This document shows, one piece after another, positions 40,429-50,082 of a DNA stretch of 64,000 nucleotides. This DNA comes from Streptomyces minutiscleroticus. Lineage in GTDB: Bacteria; Actinomycetota; Actinomycetes; Streptomycetales; Streptomycetaceae. The position numbers and the translations under genes were made by a program. The notes beneath the pieces were generated by a model. That model had not been told where the DNA came from and did not search any database. It saw nothing but the letters and a program-made list of their open reading frames with translations. The DNA is taken from positions 45,300-109,299 of the forward strand of contig NZ_BMVU01000031.1 of assembly GCF_014650875.1 (NCBI RefSeq), read 5' to 3'. Every line of letters begins with the position of its first letter. Positions within the stretch are counted from its first letter, which is position 1.

Positions 40429-43400
40429 ATGTACGAGCTGTCCCGCATCCGCCTCTACTCCATCGGGCCCGCCGGTGCGCGCTACGCCGACACCGTGCTG
40501 GACCTGCGGGGCGTGGGCGACCTCGTGCCCGACCCCGCCCCCACCCAGGCGGAGTTCTTCGAGGAGGAGCCGTCCGGGCCGCCGCGCCGGCCGGCCCCCG
40601 CGGGCGTGCTCTTCCTGGAGAACGGCGGCGGCAAGTCCGTCCTGCTCAAGCTGATCTTCTCGGTGATGCTGCCGGGCCACCGCAACACCCTCGGCGGCGC
40701 CAGCTCCGGCGTGCTGCGCAAGTTCCTGCTCGCCGACGACTGCGGGCACGTCGCCCTGGAGTGGCAGCACACGCAGACCGGCGAGTGCGTCGTGGTCGGC
40801 AAGGTGAGCGAGTGGCGCGGGCGGCAGGTCTCCAACGACCCGCGGAAGTTCGCCGAGGCCTGGTACTCCTTCCGGCCAGGACCCGGCCTGAGCCTGGACA
40901 ACCTGCCGGTCGCCGAGTCCACGGCCGTACGGCCCCCCGCCGAGGGCGCCTCGGGCGCGCGCGGCCGGCGCCGCACGATGAAGGGCTTCCGGGACGCGCT
41001 CACCGAGGCGGGCAAGGCGTACCCGCACCTGGAGGTGCACTGGGAGGAGATCCACGACCGCTGGAACGAGCACCTCGGCGACCTCGGCCTCGACCCCGAG
41101 CTCTTCCGCTACCAGCGGGAGATGAACGCCGACGAGGGCGAGGCGGCCGGCCTCTTCGCGGTCAAGAAGGACTCCGACTTCACCGACCTGCTGCTGCGCG
41201 CGGTCACCGACACCCGGGACACCGACGGGCTCGCCGACCTCGTCGGCGGCTTCGGCAACAAGCTCGGCCGCCGCGCCGAGCTGATCGCCGAGCGGGACTT
41301 CACGGCGGGCTCCGTCGACCTGCTGGGCCGCATCGTCGACGCGGCCGGCACCCGCTCCCGCGCGCGGGACGTCCACGCCGGAGCCGAGCGCCGCACCAGG
41401 ACCCTGGCCCGGCGGCTGTCCGCCCGCGCCGTCCAGGAGCGCACCCGCGCCGCCGACCTGGCCCAGCAGGTCACCGCCGCGGCGCACACGGTCACCCGGG
41501 CCGAGGAGGCCCGTTCCACGAGCGCCCTGATCGCGGCCGAACTGGCCTACCGGCACGCCTCCCTGGCGCTCGCCGCCGCCGAGAAGTCCGCCGCCGCGCA
41601 GAAGCGCGAACTCGCCGACGCGCGGACCCTGCACTCCGCGTGGCAGGCCGCCGAGGCCGTCCTGCGCCACCGCGCCGCCGCCGACCGCTCCGCGCGCGTG
41701 GCCGCCGCCATCCGCGAGGCCGAGCGGGACGCGGCACCGGCGCTCGCCGCGCGGGCCAGGGCCGCCGTCGATCTCGTACGCGCCCTGCACGCCGCCGCCG
41801 AGCGCGCGGAAGGCCTCGCCAACGAGGAGGAGGAGCGTTCGGCCGCCCTCCAGGAGACCGGTGAGAGCGCCCACCGCGACGCGACGACCGCCGCCACCGA
41901 GGCCCAGCGCGCCCGCAGCGAGGCCGGGCACCTGCGGCAGCGGCTCGCCGAGGTCGAGCAGGAGACCGCCGAGGCCGTCCGCGCCGGCTGGCTCGACGAC
42001 ACGGCGCCCGACGCCGACCCGGCCCGCGCCGCGCTCGCCGCGAGCGACGCCGAGAAGTCCGCCGTCGCCGCCTGGGACGCCGCGCGCGAGGCGTCCGCCC
42101 GGGCCGCCGAGCACGCCCGCGCCACTGCGTCCGCCGAGTCCCGCGCCGAGCTGACCGCCGCCCGCGCGGCGGACGCGGCCGCCGCCGCCGAGCGCGCCCA
42201 CGACGCCGAGCGGCGGGCGGCGGACGCCCTGGCCGCCGAGGAGCGTCTGGCGGAGCTGCTGAGCCTGCCGAGCAGTGCCGGACAGCGGTCCGGCCTGCCG
42301 CGGCCCCGGCCGTCGGACGCGGAGGCACCGCACGACGGCGAGGACGCGGACGGGGGCGCCCTCGGCGCCGAGGAGCTGGACCGCTACGCCGACGAGCTGC
42401 GCGAACTGCTCGACGACGCCGTCTCCTCCGCCGAGCGCCAGCTGTTCGAGCTGCGCACCGCCGCCGCGGACGACTCCCGCATCCTGGGCGCGCTCGGCGA
42501 CGGCGGCCTGCTGCCGCCCGGCCCCGACGTGCTGGCCACCGTCGAGTACCTCGGCGAGCACGGCATCCCCGCCCTGCCGGGCTGGCGCTACCTCGCCCAG
42601 GCCGTCGACCCCGCCGACCACGCGCGCGTGCTCGCCGCCCGCCCCGAGCTGGTCGACGGCGTGATCATCACCGATCCCGACACCCACGCCCGGGCGCGCG
42701 AGGCGCTCTCCGAGGCCGCGCTGCTGCCCCGCTCCGCCGTCGCCGTCGGCACCGCCGCCGCGCTGCTGGCCCCGACCCCGGCCCCGCAGGCGGACGACGG
42801 CGGGGTGTTCCTCGTCCCGCCGAACCCGGCCATGCACGACGAGCACGCCGCCGACGAGGAGCGGCAGGCGCTGCGCACCCGCGCCGCCGAGCGCGACGAG
42901 GAGATCCGCACGCTCGCCGCCCGGCTGGGCAAGGACCGCGAACTGGCGGCGCGCCTCGCCTCCTGGCGCTCCGGCTGCCCCGCGGGCCGCCTCGCCGAGC
43001 TCGCCGCCGCCGCGCACGAGGCCCGCGCCTTCGCCGAGGAGGCCGAGGCCGAGCTGGCCGAGGCCCGCACGCAGCGGGCGGAGGCCGAGGAGGCCGCCGC
43101 GGAGGCGGCGCACGTGCGCGACGAGCGGCAGGACGCGGCCCAGCGGGCCCGGCGCGCCGCCGACGCCCTCGCGGGCCTCGCCTTCCGGCTGCGCGAGCGG
43201 GCCGGCTGGCAGGCCAAGCTGCGCGAGCTCGCCGACGAGGCGGCGGAGTCCGAGGCCCGCGCCCAGGTCTGCCTGGAACGCGCCCGTGCCGCCGACGAGG
43301 ACCGGCGCGCCGCCCAGCGTGCCGCCGACGACGCCCGCCGCACGGCCCGCGCGCTGCGCGCCGAGCGCGCGGAGATCGCCGGCGCCCCCGACGACGTACC

Positions 43401-45084
43401 GGAGGAGCCGGAGGGCGGCGCCTCCGGCGCGGGGCCCCGGGCCTCGCTGCCCGCGCTCCGTGAGGCATACCGGGCCGCCTCCCAGGTCTACGAGAAGGTC
43501 GGCGTGGGCGCCGACCTGCGCGCCGAGCAGGCCCGCGCGGAGAGCGACGAGAGCGCGGCCCTCGCCGAACTGGAGCGGCTGAGCAACAAGGTGCGCACGC
43601 GCGCCGCCCAGCTCCTGGAGTCGCCCGACGGCTCAGACGGGCCCTCCCGGCAGGCCGCCGCCGCCCGCGCGGAGGAGCTGGTGCAGCTCCTCGAGACGCG
43701 CATGTCGAGTGCGAGCGAGCAGCTCGGCCGGCTGCGCGGCGAGGCCGAGCGGCACGCGCCCGAGGACGGCGAGGCCCACACCGAGCTGCCCGGGGAGCTG
43801 GTGCCCGCCGACGCCGAGCACGCCCAGGTGCTGCTGCGCACGGCCACCGCCGAACTCGCGGCCCGTACGGAGGAGCTGGCGCGGGCCCGGGAGGCGCACG
43901 CCGGACTGCTCGACGCCCACCGCGCCGCCGAGGACGCGGCCGGCGGCTTCGACGAGACGGCCGCCCTCCTGCGCGACCTGCTGCGCGAGCCCGCGGCGGA
44001 CGACGAGGAGGCGCCCGAGCCGTACCCGGGCACGCTGGAGGAGGCGCGCCGGAGCGCCGGCGAGGCCCGCCGCTCGCTGCGCGGCTGCGCCGCCGACCTG
44101 TCCGCCGCCGAGGCGGCCGTGCGCGAGGCGAGCGACGTCCTCGTCCGGCACGCCAACTCCACGCGCTACGAGCAGGTCCGCACCCCCGCCCGTCAGCAGA
44201 TCCGCGAACTGCCCGCCTCCGCGCTGCCCGAGCACGCGCAGAAGTGGGCGGACGCCTTCGCCCCCCGGCTGCGCGTCCTCACCGACGAGCTGGCGCAGCT
44301 GGAGCGCAACCGCGACTCGATCGTCGACCGGCTGCGCGGCCTCGTGGAGTCCTCCCTGGCCACCCTGCGCTCCGCGCAGCGGCTGTCCCGGCTGCCGGAG
44401 GGGCTCGGCGAGTGGTCCGGGCAGGAGTTCCTGCGCATCCGCTTCGAGGAGCCCGACCAGGCCACCCTCACCGAACGGCTCGGCGAGGTCGTCGACGAGG
44501 CGACCCGCGCGGCCGTGCGCAAGAACTCCGACCTGCGCCGCGACGGCATGTCGCTGCTGCTGCGCGGCGTCGCCGCCGCCCTCCAGCCCAGGGGCGTCGC
44601 CGTGGAGATCCTCAAGCCGGACGCCGTGCTGCGCGCCGAGCGCGTCCCGGTCGGGCAGATGGGCGACGTGTTCTCCGGCGGGCAGCTGCTCACCGCCGCC
44701 ATCGCGCTCTACTGCACGATGGCCGCGCTGCGCTCCAACGACCGGGGCCGCGACCGGCACCGGCACGCGGGCACACTGTTCCTGGACAACCCCATCGGCC
44801 GCGCCAACGCCACGTACCTGCTGGAGCTCCAGCGGGCGGTGTCGGACGCCCTGGGCGTCCAGCTGCTCTACACCACCGGTCTGTTCGACACGACCGCGCT
44901 CGCCGAGTTCCCGCTGGTCATCCGTCTGCGCAACGACGCCGACCTGCGGGCGGGCCTGAAGTACATCAGCGTGGAGGAGCACCTGCGGCCGGGCCTGCCG
45001 CAGCAGGCGCCGGCCGGTGAGGCGGTGCACAGCGAGATCACGGCGACGCGGATGTACAAGCGCCCGGCGGCGCAGGGGAGTTGA
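40429..45084 (+). CDS. Giant SMC-like coiled-coil ATPase (MukB/MksB/JetC-type)
   Basis: 1551 residues. The N-terminal head has Walker A FLENGGGKSVLLKLIFSV (K69), where the first Walker glycine is replaced by leucine. Ala/Glu/Arg-rich coiled coils (about 290-640 and 805-1290) flank a globular hinge (about 680-805, ALPGWRYLAQAVDPADHARV). The C-terminal head has the ABC signature DVFSGGQLLTAAIALYC (near 1415) and Walker B GTLFLDNPIGRANATYLLEL, where D1453 is followed by N1454 instead of the catalytic Glu. This is an SMC/MukB-like fold. It would act with the two preceding subunits on DNA. A strong terminator follows. Confidence 0.85.
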   Translation: MYELSRIRLYSIGPAGARYADTVLDLRGVGDLVPDPAPTQAEFFEEEPSGPPRRPAPAGVLFLENGGGKSVLLKLIFSVMLPGHRNTLGGASSGVLRKFLLADDCGHVALEWQHTQTGECVVVGKVSEWRGRQVSNDPRKFAEAWYSFRPGPGLSLDNLPVAESTAVRPPAEGASGARGRRRTMKGFRDALTEAGKAYPHLEVHWEEIHDRWNEHLGDLGLDPELFRYQREMNADEGEAAGLFAVKKDSDFTDLLLRAVTDTRDTDGLADLVGGFGNKLGRRAELIAERDFTAGSVDLLGRIVDAAGTRSRARDVHAGAERRTRTLARRLSARAVQERTRAADLAQQVTAAAHTVTRAEEARSTSALIAAELAYRHASLALAAAEKSAAAQKRELADARTLHSAWQAAEAVLRHRAAADRSARVAAAIREAERDAAPALAARARAAVDLVRALHAAAERAEGLANEEEERSAALQETGESAHRDATTAATEAQRARSEAGHLRQRLAEVEQETAEAVRAGWLDDTAPDADPARAALAASDAEKSAVAAWDAAREASARAAEHARATASAESRAELTAARAADAAAAAERAHDAERRAADALAAEERLAELLSLPSSAGQRSGLPRPRPSDAEAPHDGEDADGGALGAEELDRYADELRELLDDAVSSAERQLFELRTAAADDSRILGALGDGGLLPPGPDVLATVEYLGEHGIPALPGWRYLAQAVDPADHARVLAARPELVDGVIITDPDTHARAREALSEAALLPRSAVAVGTAAALLAPTPAPQADDGGVFLVPPNPAMHDEHAADEERQALRTRAAERDEEIRTLAARLGKDRELAARLASWRSGCPAGRLAELAAAAHEARAFAEEAEAELAEARTQRAEAEEAAAEAAHVRDERQDAAQRARRAADALAGLAFRLRERAGWQAKLRELADEAAESEARAQVCLERARAADEDRRAAQRAADDARRTARALRAERAEIAGAPDDVPEEPEGGASGAGPRASLPALREAYRAASQVYEKVGVGADLRAEQARAESDESAALAELERLSNKVRTRAAQLLESPDGSDGPSRQAAAARAEELVQLLETRMSSASEQLGRLRGEAERHAPEDGEAHTELPGELVPADAEHAQVLLRTATAELAARTEELARAREAHAGLLDAHRAAEDAAGGFDETAALLRDLLREPAADDEEAPEPYPGTLEEARRSAGEARRSLRGCAADLSAAEAAVREASDVLVRHANSTRYEQVRTPARQQIRELPASALPEHAQKWADAFAPRLRVLTDELAQLERNRDSIVDRLRGLVESSLATLRSAQRLSRLPEGLGEWSGQEFLRIRFEEPDQATLTERLGEVVDEATRAAVRKNSDLRRDGMSLLLRGVAAALQPRGVAVEILKPDAVLRAERVPVGQMGDVFSGGQLLTAAIALYCTMAALRSNDRGRDRHRHAGTLFLDNPIGRANATYLLELQRAVSDALGVQLLYTTGLFDTTALAEFPLVIRLRNDADLRAGLKYISVEEHLRPGLPQQAPAGEAVHSEITATRMYKRPAAQGS

Positions 45085-45091
45085 CCCGGGC

Positions 45092-45133
45092 GGTCCGGCC
45101 GCTCCGTCCCGTCCGGGACGGAGCCGCCGGACC
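45092..45133 (+). terminator. Strong terminator after the SMC-like cassette
   Basis: GCTCCGTCCC (45101-45110) pairs with GGGACGGAGC (45115-45124) around GTCC. Beyond one C-C mismatch the stem continues with GGTCCGGC (45092-45099) and GCCGGACC (45126-45133). Confidence 0.8.
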
Positions 45134-45167
45134 TCTTCCGCGCCCCCGCGCGCTGACGGTCCCGTCA

Positions 45168-45210
45168 GGACGACGCGGCGAAGCGGGCTGTCCGGACGAC
45201 GCGGCGAAGC
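45168..45210. repeat. 17-bp direct repeat
   Basis: GGACGACGCGGCGAAGC occurs at 45168-45184 and 45194-45210, separated by nine bases, between the cassette terminator and the next gene. Confidence 0.85.
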
Positions 45211-45265
45211 AGGTCGTCAGGACGCCCCGGCGGAACCGGGCACCGGCCGGTCCGCCTCCGTCCGC

Positions 45266-45772
45266 CTACGGGTGCGACAGCTGCCCGGTGCCGCCCCGGC
45301 GCCGTATCCGCGCCTGGGCGCGCTCGGCGGCGCGGGCGCGCCTGCGGGCGACGCGCCGCTCGCGGCGCAGGGCGCGGGCCGTGCTGCTGGGTTCGGACAC
45401 CACGCCGTTGCGCTGGTTCCACACTTGACGCGTCACCCAGACGTCGAGCACGCCCCACGTCGCCACCACCGTGCTCACGACGCTGCTCACGACCATGGGG
45501 AACGCCAGCCACGAACCGGCCATCGTGCACAGGAACGCCACCACCGCCTGGATCAGCGTGACGGCGATGATGAGGACGGCCCGCACGGCCGACGTCCGCA
45601 CCGGGTCGGGCAGCCGCCGTCTGCGCGCGGGCTCCTCTATCCACAACGGGCGGTAGTACGCGCGCTCCTCCTGCTCGGCCGCGCCGTCCCCGGCCGTGTC
45701 CGCGTCCCGCCGTGCCACCAGGGCCGTCGTGCCTTCCGCCTCGGACGTCCCCCGCCGCTCAGCCGTGCCCAT
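45266..45772 (-). CDS. Small membrane protein, conserved hypothetical
   Basis: 168 residues starting MGTAERRGTSEAEGTTALVA. Two membrane helices form a hairpin (AVRAVLIIAVTLIQAVVAFL and FPMVVSSVVSTVVATWGVLD), with a polar acidic N-terminus and a strongly basic C-terminus (RALRRERRVARRRARAAERA) on the cytoplasmic side. GGGGAG precedes the ATG. Convergent to the SMC-like gene, divergent from the conservon. Function unknown. Confidence 0.78.
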   Translation of the reverse strand: MGTAERRGTSEAEGTTALVARRDADTAGDGAAEQEERAYYRPLWIEEPARRRRLPDPVRTSAVRAVLIIAVTLIQAVVAFLCTMAGSWLAFPMVVSSVVSTVVATWGVLDVWVTRQVWNQRNGVVSEPSSTARALRRERRVARRRARAAERAQARIRRRGGTGQLSHP

Positions 45773-46188
45773 CAACTCGTCACTCCCCACCGCCGGCAGA
45801 CAGTTCGCTCCGGTGTCACGAGACCCCGGCCGTACCTCTGGACTGCCCGGCTTGCGCTGCTTTACGCCACCTGAGCGCGGCGCCGGGACCCGGTGCCCGG
45901 GTCCTCCCCCTCTTCCCGCATACAAGGACGCACGGCACGCCGGGAAGATTCCCGCCGGACGAAAATTCCGGCCGGTTCCCCGCCCCCGTCACGCGACGGG
46001 CCCGCCGGGCCCGGGGGGAGGGGGAGGCGATCTCCCGCCATGCCCGGACAACTGCGGATGTCTCGTGCGCCTTTGCCGCCGGGCCCGTGGACAGACCTTC
46101 GAGATACCTGTGGGTCGGTAGTAGGCTCACGCCGTTTATTGACGCACATGTGTGCTCCCGGGCCTGCGGGGGCGAGCTGGGGGAGGCC
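45773..46188. other. Divergent promoter region upstream of the conservon
   Basis: 416 bases without a supported gene. The cvnA-type promoter sits at 46098-46127. The rest has no clear ORF; a TTGACG near 46139 has no matching -10 before the gene. Confidence 0.5.
46098..46127 (+). promoter_or_regulatory. Likely promoter of the conservon
   Basis: TTCGAG (46098-46103) and TAGGCT (46122-46127) with an 18-base spacer, 61 bases before the sensor kinase ATG. Confidence 0.45.
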
Positions 46189-49068
46189 ATGCGCTTTCGC
46201 GGGAAGTCCATCCGCAGGAAGATCGTGGCGCTGCTGCTCGTGCCGCTGGTGTCCCTGACGGCCATCTGGGCCTTCGCCACCGTGCTCACCGGACGCGAGG
46301 TCCAGGAGCTCTACTCCGTCACGTACGTGGTGAAGAAGGTGGGGCACCCCGCCGAGGACGTCGTCCGCGTCCTGCAGGACGAACGCCGCCAGTCCCTCGT
46401 CTACCTCGCCGACCCGCGGGCCTCCGACGCCCTCGCCGACCTGCGGCGCACCCGGGCCGCCACGGACGAGGCCGTGGCCGCGATCCGCGCCGGCGCGCGG
46501 AACCCCGAGGTCCGCGACCAGCTGGGCGAGGGCACCGGGGACCGCCTCACCGCGCTGCTCGACGCCCTGGACGGCATGCCGTCCCTGCGCCGCAGCGTCG
46601 AGGGGACCGCCGTCACCCGCTCCCAGGCCCTGGAGCTCTACAACCAGCTCGTCGACCCCTGCTTCGTGCTGCTGTCCAACCTCAACGTCCTGGAGGACGT
46701 GGAGATGGCCAAGCAGGGCCGCATCCTCGTCAACGTCTCGCGCGCCCGCGAACTGCTCTCGCGCGAGGACGCGCTCCTCGGCTCGGCCCTCGTCACCGGC
46801 CGCCTCACCGACCAGGAGCAGCGCGACGTCTCCGACCTCGTCGCCCAGCGCACGCTCCTGTACGACATCAGCCTGCCCCTGCTCCCGTCCGACGAGGGCG
46901 TACGGTACGAGAACTACTGGAAGAACGCCTCCTCCGGGCCCCTGCGCGCGGCCGAACAGGACGTCGCCACCACCGATTCCGGCGCACCCGGCTCCGTGAC
47001 CGCGCGGGGCTGGGACGAGAGCGCGGGCACCGTCCTGAAGGACCTCGCCGAGCTCGACGCGCAGGCGTCGGACCGCTACCAGGACCGGGTGCGCCCGGTG
47101 GCGATCGGCGTGATCGCCACGGCGGGCGTCGCGGGCGTCCTCGGCCTGGTCGCCGTGCTGGTCGCCCTCTTCATCTCCGTCCGCATCGGCCGCGGCCTCA
47201 TCCGCGCCCTCGAGCAGCTGCGCCTGGAGGCCCACGACGCCTCCGAGGTGCGGCTGCCCGCCGTGATGCGCCGGCTGTCCGCCGGCGAGCGGGTCGACGT
47301 GGAGACCGAGGCGCCGCGCCTGGAGTACGACAGGAACGAGATCGGCGAGGTCGGCCGGGCCCTCAACTCGCTGCAGCGCGCGGCCGTCGAGGCCGCCGTC
47401 GGACAGGCCGAGCTGCGCGCCGGCGTCTCCGAGGTGTTCGTCAACCTCGCCCGCCGCAGCCAGGTCCTGCTGCACAAGCAGCTCGCCCTGCTCGACACCA
47501 TGGAGCGCAGGACCGAGGACACCGACGAACTGGCCGACCTGTTCCGCCTCGACCACCTGACCACCCGGATGCGGCGCCACGCGGAGGGCCTCGTCATCCT
47601 CTCCGGCGCGGCCCCCTCCCGGCAGTGGCGCAGGCCGGTGCAGCTGATGGACGTGGTCCGCGCGGCCGTCGCCGAGGTCGAGGACTACGAGCGCATCGAG
47701 GTGCGGCGGCTGCCCCGGGTGGCCGTCGCGGGGCCCTCGGTCGCCGACCTCACCCACCTCGTGGCCGAACTCCTGGAGAACGCCACGGTGTTCTCGCCCC
47801 CGCACACCGCCGTCCAGGTGGTCGGCGAGCGCGTCGCCAACGGCTTCACCCTGGAGATCCACGACCGCGGCCTGGGCATGGCCGCCGACGCGATGCTCGA
47901 CGCCAACCTGCGGCTCGCCGAGACCTCCGAGTTCGAGCTGTCGGACACCGACCGGCTCGGGCTGTTCGTGGTCAGCCGGCTCGCCCGGCGGCAGAACGTA
48001 CGCGTCTCCCTGCAGCCCTCCCCGTACGGCGGGACGACCGCCGTGGTCTTCGTCCCCGAGGCGCTGCTCACCGACGACGAACCGGACACCAACGGCGCGG
48101 GCTTCCGCCTCGACCGCGTCCTGCCCGGCAAGGACGGCGGCGACCACCGCAGGCCCGCCCCGCCGGTCTCCGCCCCCGTCGAGCTGCCCGGACCGCCGGC
48201 CTCGATCCTGGACGGGCCGGTCGTACCGGGGCCGCGGACCGGCCCGGACGCGCTCGACGGCCTCCCGGGCGCGCCCGGCGACGGGGACGGCGGACGCGGC
48301 GTCCTGCGCCCGCGCCGCCCGGCCGGCGGCGTCCCGGCCGAGCAGCACGGGCAGGCGGACGCCGCGGGGGAGGAGCGGACCCGGCCCGGCGGCACCGCCC
48401 GGCAGGACGGCCTCGCCCCGCTGCCGCGCCGCAGGACCCCCAAGCTCGTCAGCTCCAACGGCCGCCCCGTCAACCGGACCCGCCCGCGCAGAAACGTTGC
48501 GGAGGAACCCGAGGCCGTACGCGGACGGTCCCTGGAGCCCGAGGAGCCCCGGAGGACCGAAGCCCCCCGAGGGACCGGGACCGACGGCCCCCGGGGCACC
48601 GGCGGATCCGAAGGGCCCGACGGGCCCGGGGCCGCGGCCGGCGAGCGCGCCGACGGCCGACCGCAGGGCGGACGGCCCGCCCCCGGCCCGGCGGCCGGCG
48701 GCACGGGCGGCCCCGCCGGGAGCCTGCCGCGGCGCCTGCGGGACGATGAAGCGCGGCGCACCGCCGACGCGCCCGGCCCGGACGGTTCCGCCGCCCCGGC
48801 GCGGGACGGCGCGCCGGCGCCCGGCGGGCTGCCCCGCCGGGTGCGGCAGGCGAACCTGGCACCGCAGCTGAAGGACGACCGGCGCAACCGGCACGAGGCC
48901 GCCCGCACCGCCGGGGCCGACGTCACCGAGCGCGACGCCGACGAGGTACGCAGCCGTATGGCATCGCTCCAGCGTGGCTGGCAGCGGGGCCGTGAGGAGA
49001 ACGCGGCCGGCGACGACGCCCGGCGGCACGGCACAGCACAACGAACCACAGAGGGGGACGGTCGATGA
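46189..49068 (+). CDS. cvnA: Conservon sensor histidine kinase with NIT domain (CvnA)
   Basis: 959 residues. TM1 (IVALLLVPLVSLTAIWAFAT) is followed by an extracytoplasmic nitrate/nitrite-sensing-type helical domain (~40-300). TM2 (AIGVIATAGVAGVLGLVAVL, from ~304) leads into a HAMP-like segment and a HATPase_c domain (HLVAELLENATVFSPP near 525, IHDRGLGM, then LGLFVVSRLARRQNVRV). The last ~320 residues are a disordered Pro/Gly/Arg tail. CvnA proteins form a membrane complex with CvnB-D that resembles eukaryotic G-protein-coupled signalling. GGGGGAGG precedes the ATG. Confidence 0.92.
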   Translation: MRFRGKSIRRKIVALLLVPLVSLTAIWAFATVLTGREVQELYSVTYVVKKVGHPAEDVVRVLQDERRQSLVYLADPRASDALADLRRTRAATDEAVAAIRAGARNPEVRDQLGEGTGDRLTALLDALDGMPSLRRSVEGTAVTRSQALELYNQLVDPCFVLLSNLNVLEDVEMAKQGRILVNVSRARELLSREDALLGSALVTGRLTDQEQRDVSDLVAQRTLLYDISLPLLPSDEGVRYENYWKNASSGPLRAAEQDVATTDSGAPGSVTARGWDESAGTVLKDLAELDAQASDRYQDRVRPVAIGVIATAGVAGVLGLVAVLVALFISVRIGRGLIRALEQLRLEAHDASEVRLPAVMRRLSAGERVDVETEAPRLEYDRNEIGEVGRALNSLQRAAVEAAVGQAELRAGVSEVFVNLARRSQVLLHKQLALLDTMERRTEDTDELADLFRLDHLTTRMRRHAEGLVILSGAAPSRQWRRPVQLMDVVRAAVAEVEDYERIEVRRLPRVAVAGPSVADLTHLVAELLENATVFSPPHTAVQVVGERVANGFTLEIHDRGLGMAADAMLDANLRLAETSEFELSDTDRLGLFVVSRLARRQNVRVSLQPSPYGGTTAVVFVPEALLTDDEPDTNGAGFRLDRVLPGKDGGDHRRPAPPVSAPVELPGPPASILDGPVVPGPRTGPDALDGLPGAPGDGDGGRGVLRPRRPAGGVPAEQHGQADAAGEERTRPGGTARQDGLAPLPRRRTPKLVSSNGRPVNRTRPRRNVAEEPEAVRGRSLEPEEPRRTEAPRGTGTDGPRGTGGSEGPDGPGAAAGERADGRPQGGRPAPGPAAGGTGGPAGSLPRRLRDDEARRTADAPGPDGSAAPARDGAPAPGGLPRRVRQANLAPQLKDDRRNRHEAARTAGADVTERDADEVRSRMASLQRGWQRGREENAAGDDARRHGTAQRTTEGDGR

Positions 49069-49505
49069 CCGCACCGAAGGCGACCGACCACATCGCGTCC
49101 GACGCGGGCTCGGGGGAGCTGAACTGGCTCCTCGACGACCTGGTGGAGCGCGTCGGCAGCATCCGCAAGGCACTCGTGCTCTCCGGGGACGGGCTGCCCA
49201 CCGGGTTCTCCAAGGACCTCTCCCGCGAGGACAGCGAGCACCTGGCCGCCGTGGCGTCCGGGTTCCACAGCCTCGCCAAGGGCGTCGGCCGCCACTTCGA
49301 CGCGGGCGGCGTGCGCCAGACGGTCGTCGAGCTGGACGACGCCTTCCTGTTCGTCACGGCCGCCGGCGACGGCAGCTGCCTCGCCGTCCTGTCCGACGCC
49401 GACTCCGACGTCGGCCAGGTCGCCTACGAGATGACGCTCCTGGTGAAGCGGGTGGGCGTGCACCTGGGAGCGGCGCCGCGCACCGACCTGCCCGCGGGCG
49501 GGTAG
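49065..49505 (+). CDS. cvnB: Roadblock/LC7-domain protein (CvnB)
   Basis: 146 residues, overlapping cvnA by ATGA. The Roadblock/LC7 fold is shown by LNWLLDDLVERVGSIRKALV, LSGDGLPTGFSKDLSREDSE and FVTAAGDGSCLAVLSDADSD. Roadblock proteins regulate small GTPases, and in conservons CvnB works with the CvnD GTPase. Very tight spacing on both sides confirms a four-gene operon. Confidence 0.95.
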   Translation: MTAPKATDHIASDAGSGELNWLLDDLVERVGSIRKALVLSGDGLPTGFSKDLSREDSEHLAAVASGFHSLAKGVGRHFDAGGVRQTVVELDDAFLFVTAAGDGSCLAVLSDADSDVGQVAYEMTLLVKRVGVHLGAAPRTDLPAGG

Positions 49506-49514
49506 TGGCGTGAC

Positions 49515-49910
49515 ATGAGCGGAGACCGTCAGGGAACCCCCCACTGGTTCGACGACGAGGCCGGGCCCGTGGTCCGCCCGTACGCCATGACGCGCGGCCG
49601 CACCAGCACGGCCGGGCAGCACCGCCTGGACCTCATCGCCGTGGTCGTGGCCCAGCCGCACGCGGCCGGGGCCGAGGCGGACCACGCGCTGTCCCCGGAG
49701 CACCTGGACATCGTCGGACTGTGCCGCGACACCCCCCGGTCGGTCGCCGAGCTCGCCGCGGAACTCGACCTTCCCGTCGGGGTGGTCCGCGTCCTCATAG
49801 GCGACCTGGCGGAGGAGGACATGGTGCGCGTGAAGCGTCCGGTGCCCCCGGCCGAGCTGCCGGACGAGAGCGTCCTGCGCGACGTGATCGACGGTCTCAG
49901 GGCGCTGTGA
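49515..49910 (+). CDS. cvnC: DUF742-domain protein (CvnC)
   Basis: 131 residues. VRPYAMTRGRTSTAGQHRLD at the N-terminus, LSPEHLDIVGLCRDTPRSVA and LAAELDLPVGVVRVLIGDLA show the DUF742 winged-helix-like fold. It is the third member of every conservon, and its biochemical role is not defined. It starts nine bases after cvnB. Confidence 0.95.
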   Translation: MSGDRQGTPHWFDDEAGPVVRPYAMTRGRTSTAGQHRLDLIAVVVAQPHAAGAEADHALSPEHLDIVGLCRDTPRSVAELAAELDLPVGVVRVLIGDLAEEDMVRVKRPVPPAELPDESVLRDVIDGLRAL

Positions 49911-50082
49911 CCGGCGGCCGGGCCACGACGGTCTCCCGCCGGCCCCGGACCGCGGCTCTGCGCGGTCCGGGACCGGCGACGCGGCGGACGCCGGTCCCGG
50001 CGCCCCGCCCGTCACCGAGTCACCGGGCGGCGGCGGACAGGTCCACCGGCGCGCGACACCAGCGAGTCAGGAGAAGAAAGCG

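Noticed and set aside
37785..45084. Complete Wadjet defence system
   Set aside because: No JetD-type nuclease gene adjoins and the Walker motifs differ; called condensin-like instead.
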